A stretch of 64,000 nucleotides of DNA from Saprospiraceae bacterium. Lineage in GTDB: Bacteria; Bacteroidota; Bacteroidia; Chitinophagales; Saprospiraceae. Position 1 is the first letter of the stretch; each line of letters starts with the position of its first letter. The DNA is taken from the NCBI GenBank assembly GCA_016718205.1, contig JADKEB010000031.1:310001-374000 (forward strand), read 5' to 3'. Positions 20,546 to 28,542 of this stretch are shown in pieces. The notes beneath the pieces were generated by a model that was given only the letters and a program-made list of their open reading frames with translations, was not told where the DNA came from and did no database searches. Both the position numbers and the translations under genes were made by a program.

Positions 20546-20648
20546 ATTTTGATTTTTTAGTTTCTGCCACTCTTTAGTGCAGTTCTGGTGTAATGTTCAC
20601 TTAAGCTTGCATTGATAATCACTAAGATTTTTGGTTATTGAGTTTATA

Positions 20649-21680
20649 TTAATATTTCCATTTATTAGCAAGAGTTACTAAGCTTAGCATCACAGGTACT
20701 TCTACCAAAACACCCACAACTGTCACTAAAGCTGCCGGTGAATGCAATCCAAAAGCGCAATAGCTACAGCCACCGCCAGCTCAAAAAAATTGCTTGCGCC
20801 AATCATAGCAGCCGGGGCACAAATCGGGTGCGGGAGATTTAGTTTCCTTCCGGCAAACCATGCAATAAAAAATATAAAATACGTTTGTATGATTAACGGA
20901 ACTGCTACCAAAAGTATGATCAAAGGATTACTTATGATATTCTGCCCCTGAAATGCAAACAACAATATAAGAGTTGCTAACAATGCAATAATAGATACAG
21001 GTTTAAATTTGGGTAAAAATGAATTTTCGAACCATTCATGGCCTCTGCTCCCAATTAGAATTTTTTGGGTCAACCAACCCGCTACTAAAGGAATGACCAC
21101 AAAAATGACCACACTACTGATCAGCGTATCATAAGGTATAGCGATATCAGTGATTCCCAATAAAAAACCTACTATAGGTACAAAAGCTACTAAAATAATC
21201 AAGTCATTGACAGAAACCTGAACCAATGTATAATTGGGATCACCATTGGTAAGATAAGACCATACAAATACCATAGCCGTACAAGGTGCAGCTCCTAAGA
21301 TAATGGCTCCAGCAATGTACTCACCCACTTGAGTAGGATCTATCCATGCACCATACAGCTTAGTGAAAAATATCCAGGCTAAAAAGCCATGGTAAACGGC
21401 TTTATGATCCAGTTGACTATGACTGTCAGGATGATACCTTTCGGTCTCTTTTAATGTCTTTGATGCTACTAAAATCGATCTGCAGCATCATGGGATATAT
21501 CATCAACCAAATAAGGACAGCTATAGGTAGATTTACCTTATAAAGTTCCATTTTGCTCAATATATCTATACTATCTCCGGCAAAATGCCCCAGCAATATG
21601 CCAGCTCCAATACACAAAGTCACCCAAATAGTCAGGTACTTTTCAAAAAAGCCTATGGATTTTGTTTCCTGATTACTCAT
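20649..21680 (-). pseudogene. acr3: ACR3 family arsenite efflux permease, frameshifted three times in this sequence
   Basis: This ten-helix transporter exports arsenite in symport or antiport with protons. The N-terminal part reads FEKYLTIWVTLCIGAGILLG and IYPMMLQIDFSSIKDI, and the core has GAAPCTAMVFVWSYLTNGD (with the conserved Cys) and PAAMIGASNFFELAVAVAIAL. The frame is lost at CC 21437-21438, at five A 21381-21385 and at four A 20751-20754 (plus-strand bases). One added base at each gives an uninterrupted 344-residue ACR3 ending VMLSLVTLANKWKY with a stop at 20649-20651. All three are single-base homopolymer losses, so the gene is probably intact in the organism. It lies between arsR and the reductase. 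Confidence 0.88.
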
Positions 21681-21822
21681 GTTTCATCTATTATTGTTTG
21701 AGATGTTTCTGCAAAGCTTTGCTGTAAGTTCATAATGGCTTATTCTAAAAATCACTAAAATCTTTTCAGGTGTGCGATTGGTACTTATTCACACAATATC
21801 ACTCCATCTTGGGTAAATTCAG

Positions 21823-22131
21823 TCACCAAACTATCTGCAAAAAGCCGGAAAACAACTTAGATGCAAAGGCATAGTTTTGTCTGTTGATACAGTACTTCGT
21901 TTTGGGTGGATTGATATCACCTTGAATGAGACCTGCATCTTTCAGTACCTTGAGATGTTGCGAAAGTGTACTATTTGCTATAGGTAATTCTTCTGATAAG
22001 TCACCGTGATAGCAACAAGATTGCGATGACAGTAACTCCAATATGGCTACTCGCACGGGATGCCCCAATGCATTGGCAAATGTGGCGATTTGTTCTTGGT
22101 TTTCAGTATATTTTTTAACTTGAGGAGACAT
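21823..22131 (-). CDS. arsR: ArsR family metalloregulator
   Basis: This winged-helix repressor probably responds to arsenite or a related metal(loid). I take the ATG at 22131 (MSPQVKKYTENQEQ) as the start. The longer TTG start at 22152 would overlap the promoter -7 box. Motifs are ALGHPVRVAILELL, then SCCYHGDLSEELPIANSTLSQHLKVLKDAGLI. The vicinal Cys pair in SCCYHGDL is a plausible arsenic-binding site in the position of ELCVCDL. The C-terminus may be cut short: one extra T in the run at 21839-21843 would replace IVW-stop with a 16-residue tail ending ILCE, which would add another Cys. It heads the acr3/reductase operon. Confidence 0.85.
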   Translation of the reverse strand: MSPQVKKYTENQEQIATFANALGHPVRVAILELLSSQSCCYHGDLSEELPIANSTLSQHLKVLKDAGLIQGDINPPKTKYCINRQNYAFASKLFSGFLQIVW

Positions 22132-22145
22132 CAGAAATAAATTTA

Positions 22146-22191
22146 TTCGCAAAAGTACGAAAAGATATTTAATTGTTCGTTATTTTGCGAA
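22146..22191 (-). promoter_or_regulatory. arsR promoter -7 box inside a long inverted repeat (probable ArsR operator)
   Basis: TTCGCAAAA-gt-ACGAA (22146-22161) is mirrored by TTCGT-ta-TTTTGCGAA (22176-22191) with 14 bases between. The minus-strand -7 box TACTTTTG (22150-22157 complement, perfect TAnnTTTG) lies inside the left arm. A dimeric repressor bound here would block the promoter, as expected for autoregulation by ArsR. Confidence 0.65.
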
Positions 22192-22285
22192 GGAAGAATC
22201 GTAGTAAATCCGTTTTTATCAAGCCATCTTAAGATATGGTCCAATATTAATGGATAAAGGATAAAGTAAATAATCACCTAAGATA

Positions 22286-22317
22286 CTTGACAACTTGTCA
22301 AGAAAACCTTATTTTTG
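22286..22317 (+). promoter_or_regulatory. Toxin-antitoxin promoter with overlapping palindromic operator
   Basis: CTTGACA-ACT-TGTCAAG (22286-22302) is a perfect 7-3-7 palindrome. It overlaps the -33 TTG at 22287-22289. A perfect -7 box TATTTTTG follows at 22310-22317, and the antitoxin ATG is at 22338. The layout fits autorepression by the antitoxin or the toxin-antitoxin complex. Confidence 0.7.
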
Positions 22318-22337
22318 CAAGTATAACATAAATTATC

Positions 22338-22585
22338 ATGGTACAAACAATGCATATTGGTGACTTTAAAGCCAGATTTTCTGAAGTAGTTGAGCTCCTT
22401 AAGCAAGGTGTGACGATCAAAGTAGTCAAAGGCAAGGCGGATGAATTGGTGGGCTATTTTGGCAAAGAAATTCCACCTGGGCAAAAAGAAGAAAGAAGAT
22501 TAGGGTTTTTAGCCACCTTGGAATTGATATTAAAAAAGAAGACATGCAATGGTCGGATGAAGAGCTCGATGAAATGGGATTATGA
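22338..22585 (+). pseudogene. Phd/YefM-type antitoxin, frameshifted near its 3' end
   Basis: The N-terminus MHIGDFKARFSEVVELLKQGVTIKVVKGK has the Phd/prevent-host-death pattern (DNA-binding half), with a C-terminal tail expected to wrap the toxin. The frame runs past the toxin start unless one G is added at GG 22520-22521. The restored tail then reads GIDIKKEDMQWSDEELDEMGL with stop TGA at 22583-22585, giving an ATGA overlap with the toxin start at 22582. That four-base overlap and the typical acidic tail make the indel interpretation strong. The restored length is about 82 residues. Confidence 0.8.
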
Positions 22586-22986
22586 GATATCTATTAGATA
22601 CACATACCTTACTTTGGATTGCCTATGACCAACATAAACTTAGTAAAGAAGTTGTCGCTATATTACAAAACACAAATAATGAATTCTTGATAAGTGCAGT
22701 AAGTGTTTGGGAAATAAATATCAAATTTTCCATCGGAAAACTTACACTTAAAGAACAAACACCGAAGGACTTATTTGATGGATTTACCACTTTTTTCAGG
22801 TGTTCTTACCTTGATTTAAATCTAAATGACACCCTAAATTTTTATAAGCTCAAAACTTTCCATCATAGAGATCCATTTGACCGTATGATGGTTTGGCAAG
22901 CCATCCAAAACAATCTGACCTTTATCACTGACGATGAGCAAATTCATAAATACACTGATTGTGGCCTAAAAGTAGTTTGGAAGTAA
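22582..22986 (+). CDS. PIN-domain ribonuclease toxin (VapC type)
   Basis: This 134-residue PIN-fold Mg-dependent RNase is the probable toxin of the pair. Acidic residues expected in the active site are present: LLDTHTLLW (Asp6), SAVSVWEI (Glu near 44), HHRDPFDRMMVWQA (Asp near 97) and FITDDEQI (Asp near 114). DTHTLLW and RDPFDR are characteristic of the Bacteroidota/cyanobacterial type II PIN subgroup paired with Phd antitoxins. It is translationally coupled to the antitoxin by the ATGA overlap. The RNA target is unknown. Confidence 0.9.
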   Translation: MRYLLDTHTLLWIAYDQHKLSKEVVAILQNTNNEFLISAVSVWEINIKFSIGKLTLKEQTPKDLFDGFTTFFRCSYLDLNLNDTLNFYKLKTFHHRDPFDRMMVWQAIQNNLTFITDDEQIHKYTDCGLKVVWK

Positions 22987-23334
22987 CTTAATGTCTTTAA
23001 ATAAATTGGTTTGCAAAAAACTGCAAACTAACATATTTAGTTTGAGTTAAGATGCAAACGAATCTTGTTTTAAAGATATTTATCGGCTATGAATGAAGAC
23101 ATAATTTTTCAAAAAAAATTCATCGGGTATAATACTATTTGGATCGCGGACAAGTTACACAACACCTACTTTCAGGTTAGATTTCTTTAATGAAGTTTAC
23201 TAATATTTTGTCCAAATTTAAACCTTCAACTACAAAAAATATAAAATGGATTATACAGCCCAAAAGATCATGATAGCTAAAACTACATGGGTCACATAAA
23301 AACCAAATAATACTAATTCTCTGTTGACAAATGT
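22987..23334. other. Intergenic stretch, no feature recognised
   Basis: These 348 AT-rich bases between the toxin stop and the convergent SDR stop contain no conserved coding frame, repeat copy or clear terminator that I could identify. Confidence 0.5.
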
Positions 23335-24036
23335 TTACAAATCACCTTCCAAAGGTCTGATGATGATCTCTTCTACAACCGCTGAAGGACCAAGTTGATA
23401 AGTATTCCAAACCAGATCTGCGATATCATTTGCCTCCATCAGACGCTCAAATGGCAAATCTATACCTGCCCATGAATCGGACCAGGTGGCACCAGGCAAA
23501 ACTGCTGTCACTTTTATCCCTTTTGCTTTCAGTTCTTCTCTCAATACTTTAGAAAACCCAAGCAATGCAAATTTGGAGATACTGTAAGAGCCTCCATTCG
23601 GATACGCTGTAATGCTTGCAATGCTGCAAATGTTAAAGATATGCGCTTTATCAGAATTCTTCATGAAAGGTAAAATGTCTCGTGTAAGATGATAAGCGCT
23701 GTACAAATTGGTCTCGATCAGTTTTTCCAGCTTACCATCTTCTTCTTCAGTGATCCTTCCGGGGAAAAACACTCCGGCATTGTTGATGAGTACATCTATG
23801 ACTCCAAATTGAGTAATACACACATCAGCAAAAGCAATGACTTCTTTTCGATTACTGATATCTGCCTTGAAGGTGATGACTTTTGATGGCACACCTAATC
23901 TTTCAGCTTCAGACCTGAAAGCTTCAAGGCTGGCATCATTCCGGCCGCAAATAGCCACGTTATGTCCTTCTTTAATAAATTTCAGGGCTATGGCTTTACC
24001 TATTCCTTTTGAAGCTCCTGAGATAACAATATTCAT
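23335..24036 (-). CDS. Short-chain dehydrogenase/reductase (SDR)
   Basis: This is a 233-residue classical SDR, an NAD(P)-dependent oxidoreductase with unknown substrate. The nucleotide-binding motif is SGASKGIGKAIA at the N-terminus, NNAG is near 85, the catalytic Ser region is ICSIAS near 137, and YSISK near 151 supplies Tyr and Lys. I start at the ATG at 24036 (MNIVISGASKGIG) rather than the longer frame because the Rossmann strand begins immediately after it. The gene appears to stand alone. Confidence 0.9.
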   Translation of the reverse strand: MNIVISGASKGIGKAIALKFIKEGHNVAICGRNDASLEAFRSEAERLGVPSKVITFKADISNRKEVIAFADVCITQFGVIDVLINNAGVFFPGRITEEEDGKLEKLIETNLYSAYHLTRDILPFMKNSDKAHIFNICSIASITAYPNGGSYSISKFALLGFSKVLREELKAKGIKVTAVLPGATWSDSWAGIDLPFERLMEANDIADLVWNTYQLGPSAVVEEIIIRPLEGDL

Positions 24037-24279
24037 ATAATATAAGTGTATTTTAATGTTATCTAACGGCAAGCTGCAGATGATTGTTTTTAATTAGACT
24101 CTAAATATATTTACTACATAAAAAAAGTCTGTAAACCACTTCATGAATCCTTTTATCCGATTTATTCATCCTTTTGTAGAGTATTTACGTGACTTCGTAC
24201 TTAGGCATGCAACTTATAGATGGACAATTGCGTCATTGATTTATAATTTTGATTATTAACCTATTAAATATTAAATATC

Positions 24280-24605
24280 ATGAAGAGTTTAAAAGTTTTA
24301 TCGCAGTTTTTGTTTTTGCATTAATGACACAATTTTCAAATGCAGCTGAAGTTTCAAATGCTAAAAAACCAGAAGGAGTACAAATTCAGACTATTTTGAA
24401 TACCATTGATTTTACAAACTATATTAAGACTGAAACAAAGATTAATATCAGTTTTTTTATCAACTCTCAAAATGAAGTGATCGTCGTGACCACCAATAAC
24501 AAAGAATTGGATAATGTGGTCAAGAGTACACTGAACTACAAAAAAATAGCAGTAAATGAACTGGAGTACAACAAAGTCTACACTGTGCCGGTCCATATAA
24601 AATAA
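24280..24605 (+). pseudogene. Small secreted protein of unknown function, frameshifted in signal peptide
   Basis: ATG at 24280 gives MKSLKV and then leaves the frame. One added T in the run at 24296-24299 yields MKSLKVFIAVFVFALMTQFSNAAE, a clean signal peptide, and joins the downstream frame. The mature part is about 85 residues (INISFFINSQNEVIVVTTNNKELDNVVKSTLNYKKI), with a strand-helix-strand feel like small TonB-C-like or DUF-type secreted proteins of Bacteroidota, but I cannot name the family. It is followed by a good terminator, so it is monocistronic. Confidence 0.6.
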
Positions 24606-24632
24606 GCGTTTTTCATAGTTAATTGTTTTGTT

Positions 24633-24665
24633 GCCGAAGAATAACATGTCTTCGGCTTTTTTTTT
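24633..24665 (+). terminator. Rho-independent terminator
   Basis: GCCGAAGA (24633-24640) and TCTTCGGC (24649-24656) form a perfect eight-base-pair stem with an eight-base loop, followed by nine T. Confidence 0.88.
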
Positions 24666-24757
24666 GCCTTTTTTTGAACCTTCAGCCTTACTTCGCAAAA
24701 TTATTTTAAGAATAGTTGGTTTTTTTAAAACAAAAATTGCATTTGTTTCGTTATTTT

Positions 24758-24788
24758 TTTGTAATATCAAAGAATTTTATTTTCTTTG
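24758..24788 (+). promoter_or_regulatory. Promoter of the Lrp/AsnC gene
   Basis: TTTG (24758-24761), 19 bases, then TTTCTTTG (24781-24788), one mismatch from TAnnTTTG. It lies 48 bases before the ATG at 24837. Confidence 0.5.
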
Positions 24789-24836
24789 CGGCCGATTTAC
24801 CAAATATTAACAAATAAAATTTTAAAATAATTTACA

Positions 24837-25325
24837 ATGGCAGACTACAAAATGGATAAAATCGATCTTAAGATTTTAAAGATGCTTCAGGAAAACAGTA
24901 AAATTACTAATCTTGATCTCTCAAAAAGAATTGGTCTATCTCCTGCTCCAACATTGGAAAGAGTTAAAAAACTTGAACAATCCGGAATCATTCAGAGTTA
25001 TCACGCAAAAGTAGATTCTTCTGCAATCGGGCTAAATGTCAAAACCTTTGTGCTTGTATCTTTAGCATGGCAAAAGCCAAATGCTTTAGACAATTTTATA
25101 ATGAAGGTTAAAAATGTACCTGAGATTACAGAATGCTATATCATCACTGGCGATGCAGATTTTCTTCTGAAGATAGTATGTAAAGATATTCCGACGTATG
25201 AAAAAATGCTATTCAAGACTTTGTCTCAGATAGAAGAAATTGAAAGACTAAAAACACTCATGACATTGTCAAAAGTGAAAAAAGAGAAAGTTTTACCTTT
25301 TGATTATGAAAATGCAGAAGATTAA
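24837..25325 (+). CDS. Lrp/AsnC family transcriptional regulator
   Basis: This 162-residue regulator usually responds to amino acids. The N-terminal winged helix-turn-helix is clear (DLKILKMLQENSKITNLDLSKRIGLS, then PAPTLERVKKLEQSGII). The C-terminal RAM ligand/oligomerisation domain covers about 70-150 (ITECYIITGDADFLLKIVCKDIPTYEKML). The length is standard. The target genes are not evident from the neighbours. It is flanked by terminators on both sides, so it is monocistronic. Confidence 0.93.
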   Translation: MADYKMDKIDLKILKMLQENSKITNLDLSKRIGLSPAPTLERVKKLEQSGIIQSYHAKVDSSAIGLNVKTFVLVSLAWQKPNALDNFIMKVKNVPEITECYIITGDADFLLKIVCKDIPTYEKMLFKTLSQIEEIERLKTLMTLSKVKKEKVLPFDYENAED

Positions 25326-25463
25326 GCATCTGTGATTATATTCCTTAAGAAACTGGTTTTCTAAATTTTGATTATTAAAATCTATTATTGTTTCGGATCT
25401 GTTTCTTTTGACTATAAGTACCTTAAATTTTTTACAAACCGAGGTTATCCTTATTGAAAATAT

Positions 25464-25500
25464 AACCGTCTTTGTTTTTTAAAAATAGAGACGGTTTTTT
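25464..25500 (+). terminator. Rho-independent terminator after the Lrp/AsnC gene
   Basis: AACCGTCT (25464-25471) pairs with AGACGGTT (25489-25496), followed by a T run to 25500. Confidence 0.8.
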
Positions 25501-25537
25501 ATTTTAAACTTAATCTCTACTTTAAACTTACCATCTG

Positions 25538-26313
25538 ATGTTGTGGAAATTTTATGAAACTGACCCTGAAGTGTGCAGTTATCTCTTTGGAACGATGCAC
25601 ATGAGCACAAAAGAAGCTTATACTTTTGTAGAAAAGGCTCGCAAATATATTCAGACAGTTAGCATTTATGCTGCTGAAATGGATCTTAATGCTTCACAGT
25701 CTTCTGACATCATGCAGTACTTTTTATTGCCGGAAGGGGAAGTGTTTTCTTCTTTTTTTAGACCTAAACAATACAAAAAACATCAAAAAGTCATTTATCG
25801 CTCCTTTAAAGTAGATATTCAGAACTTTGAAAGTTATTCTCCTTTTTTTATCAATAACTTTTTAGCAGAATTATCTCTGACTAAATCAGAAAATGAACCA
25901 CTTGATCATCATTTGTGGTCATATGCCACATCATTGGGTAAGGAAATGACAGGTGTGGAGTCTCTTGCTGACCAGTTGGAGATATTGAAGGGCGTACCCA
26001 TCGACTTTCAGATTAAATCTTTTAAAGACACTGTTAAGAATATTTCATCATTCAGGAAAAGAGTCCTGACTATCAATCGGTTATATAGTCAGGGTGATGT
26101 CAATAATTTGTATAGAATCACAAAAAAGAGTATGGGTAAAATCAGAAAATTGATGATTTATGACCGAAATGAACGCATGGCACAAAGAGTGGTTGAAATA
26201 CACCAACTCAAGCCATGTTTTGTTGCAGTTGGCGCAGCTCATTTGGGAGGAATAAAGGACTATTAAATCTTCTTAAAAAGCAAGGATATAAAATAAAATC
26301 CGTGGAAATTTAA
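25538..26313 (+). CDS. TraB/GumN family protein, C-terminal end frameshifted
   Basis: This is a TraB/PrgY/GumN fold protein, a putative metalloprotease-like family also called the Tiki group, with unclear function in bacteria. Motifs are LWKFY, SYLFGTMHMSTKEAY (GTMH near 20), EMDL near 49 and FVAVGAAHLGG near 232. The open frame stops at 26266, but one added A at 26251-26252 turns the end into GGNKGLLNLLKKQGYKIKSVEI with a stop at 26311-26313, the family's normal C-terminus. No signal peptide is seen, whereas many relatives have one. A dispersed repeat element lies immediately downstream. Confidence 0.8.
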
Positions 26314-26335
26314 GATACGGTAAATATTTTGTTTA

Positions 26336-26595
26336 AGAGTATGTTTAAATTTTTATGTTTGAGCGAAAGTGAGGAAATTTAATTTTGGACAAGATGACTG
26401 AATGGTCTCGTTCAGACGAGAATTGAGTAAAATACTTTACTCAATAAAGAAGGAACTGCGAGCAGCTGCTCGCAGCGAATACTGAATATAGCCGGAAGTT
26501 CAAGCATAGCTTGACGCTGTACGGCGAAAAATATAACGCTGGATAAAATTAAATTTGCCACTTGGAGCCAAATGATAAAAGTTTAAACATACTCT
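26336..26595 (+). repeat. Full copy of a 260-bp dispersed element with 21-base terminal inverted repeats (MITE-like)
   Basis: The left terminus AGAGTATGTTTAAATTTTTAT (26336-26356) and the right terminus (26575-26595) are inverted repeats with 20 of 21 matches. The interior has four palindromes in a row: 26406-26421 (TCTCGT-tcag-ACGAGA), 26423-26444 (TTGAGTAAA-atac-TTTACTCAA), 26456-26475 (20-base perfect palindrome) and 26500-26514 (TCAAGC-ata-GCTTGA). No open frame of note is inside. Related ends or fragments lie at 6277, 30331, 33079, 40842 and 50245. No clear target-site duplication was found. Confidence 0.85.
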
Positions 26596-26616
26596 AAGTT
26601 TGTATAAATTTGATAC

Positions 26617-27813
26617 TTACTTGTTAAACCATTTTTGAGGATCAAGTTTCACTTTGTCTTTCCACAATTCAAAATGTAATTCAGAATTTCCGTCCGATCC
26701 TGAAGCAACGGTGCCTATTTTTTGACCTAATTTGAGTTTTTGACCTTTGCTTACGGTGACATTTTCCAACTTTGAATAAACAGTATAATAGCTCCCATGT
26801 CTAATGATGATCATAATATTGAAACCGGGAATACTTGTGATACCGATCACTTCACCGTCGTAGATGCAGGTCACATCAACATTGCCAGGAATAGTAAAAT
26901 CCACACCATTATTGGATACCTCAATGGATTTTATAGTAGGGTGGGGATGGATGCCAAACCGACCCGTAATTCTTCCTTTTGATACCGGCCAATCAAGTGC
27001 ACCTTGATTTTTGGAAAAACCTGAATTGTCGATTTCCTTTTTTTTGACTGCAGAAACATCTGCTTTTTCTTTAGATTTCGACTTATTGAGTTCAGCAATG
27101 ATGACCTTTTCTATAGCTAAATTCAAATTTTCTCTTTCCTTTTCACGTTTTTTTAGTGTTGCCTTTAGCTTATCTTCTTCCTGAGATAACTTTTTTACGA
27201 TCTGATCTTTTTCCTTTTGCTCTTTTTCCAGAGTGACTACATTTTTTGAAGTTTCCTGTATGGTGATAAGACTTTTTTCTTTAGTCTCCAGTATCTCTTG
27301 ATTTTTTTGTTTGATTTCACCGGTGAGGGATTGTATTTCCTTGAGCTTTTGGGCTGTAAATGTTTCTATTTGATGCATATACCTCCATCTTAAAAAAAGA
27401 TTATTCAGATTCTCAGAAGACAAAATATAAGTCCACTTCGAATTACTCATCTTTTTGTAATAGTTCTGACGAGCAAGTGAAGCAAACTGACCTTTAAGTG
27501 ATTCGTGTTTTAATTTGAGTTTAGAAATTGTATTTTCATTTTGATTGATGATATCATCGTTTATTTTTACTTCATACTGGAGGTTACTTAATAGCTTTTT
27601 TCGGCTACTCATCTGGGCCTCCAGAATTTTAAGTTTTGTAAGATTTTGTTCTTTTGATGATTTGGTTTTTTCAAGTTCCTTAGACGTTTTTTCGATATCC
27701 CTGATGATTTGCATGCGCTGCTTTTCCAGTTCATTTCTTGTTTGTGATCTGCATATGGTATGCATCAAAAACATGAGTAATGTTAGCGATAGTATTTTAA
27801 TTAATCCTTTCAT
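26617..27813 (-). CDS. Murein hydrolase activator EnvC family protein with degenerate LytM domain
   Basis: This 398-residue periplasmic protein has a signal peptide (1-23), a long coiled coil (about 25-245, rich in Lys, Glu and Leu) and a LytM/M23 domain (about 275-398). The first M23 metal-binding position reads NNGVDF (His replaced by Asn, near 301), and HxH near 380 reads ELHFEL (first His lost). The domain should therefore be inactive as a peptidase and act as an activator of cell-wall amidases, as EnvC does. The gene overlaps the end of the DUF4292 gene by 17 bases, making a TPR, DUF4292, EnvC operon that is widespread in Bacteroidota. Confidence 0.9.
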   Translation of the reverse strand: MKGLIKILSLTLLMFLMHTICRSQTRNELEKQRMQIIRDIEKTSKELEKTKSSKEQNLTKLKILEAQMSSRKKLLSNLQYEVKINDDIINQNENTISKLKLKHESLKGQFASLARQNYYKKMSNSKWTYILSSENLNNLFLRWRYMHQIETFTAQKLKEIQSLTGEIKQKNQEILETKEKSLITIQETSKNVVTLEKEQKEKDQIVKKLSQEEDKLKATLKKREKERENLNLAIEKVIIAELNKSKSKEKADVSAVKKKEIDNSGFSKNQGALDWPVSKGRITGRFGIHPHPTIKSIEVSNNGVDFTIPGNVDVTCIYDGEVIGITSIPGFNIMIIIRHGSYYTVYSKLENVTVSKGQKLKLGQKIGTVASGSDGNSELHFELWKDKVKLDPQKWFNK

Positions 27814-28542
27814 AATGACTGGGAATTGAAAAAATAATTTCTTTGGGAATATCTATTTCAACATCTGAAAGGTCCATAGTGATGGTGCTATACTCACCCG
27901 ATGGATTTGGAAAACGATATACTCTTTGATACGAAAATTGATCATGTTTGCCCACTGCCCGATAATCCGAATACTGTACTGATGCTGTCCTTCCCTTCAC
28001 ATCAGAAATTTCCATTTTTGACAATTCCAGGTTGTAACCATTAAGATAATATTTTATAGACAGGCTCCGGATTTTGTTTCGATGACATAGTATATCGAAT
28101 CTTTTGATAGTTTTGAGTCTGATGCTTCTGGAATGATTACATTTCCAAATAAGAGTTGTTGGATGTCAGAAAATTCGGCATCAGTGTTTACATACGATTT
28201 AAGATGCTTCAGTGGCCATACTTCATATTCTGAGACGTATCGGTACAAAACTGTATATTTCTCTTTTTCAGCAAGAATTCTGGCAACTTCCACTAATTTT
28301 TTCACAGCTACCCAGATAATACTGTCTGACTTCATTCGCACATGCAGCGTTCCGGAAATATTTTCATCCGGCGATTCAAGCGAAGTGCTGGCTTTAGCAC
28401 TAAACCACTGAAAGTCGATATTTCTATTCTTTAGCGCAGCAATGACTTCTTCCATGGACCTTTCAGGTACCGGTCCAAGTCTTTTGGTCGTTTTGCAAGA
28501 ACCCAAAAAGATGGCAATAAACAAAAATATTATCTGGCGCAT
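27797..28542 (-). pseudogene. DUF4292 lipoprotein, frameshifted in this sequence
   Basis: This lipoprotein with lipobox LGSC (Cys about 16) has a DUF4292 body. The N-terminal frame covers 28054-28542 (FSAKASTSLESPDENISGTLHVRMKSDSIIWV) and ends at a false stop. One added G at 28063-28064 joins it to KYYLNGYNLELSKMEISD and on to the stop at 27797. The fold is thought to be related to the LolA/LolB lipoprotein carriers, so a role in outer-membrane lipoprotein handling is possible but unproven. It is coupled by overlap to the TPR gene upstream and EnvC downstream. Confidence 0.82.

Noticed and set aside
26617..27813. Active M23 endopeptidase
   Set aside because: The first metal His is Asn (NNGVDF) and the first His of HxH is Glu (ELHFEL), so it fits an activator, not an enzyme.
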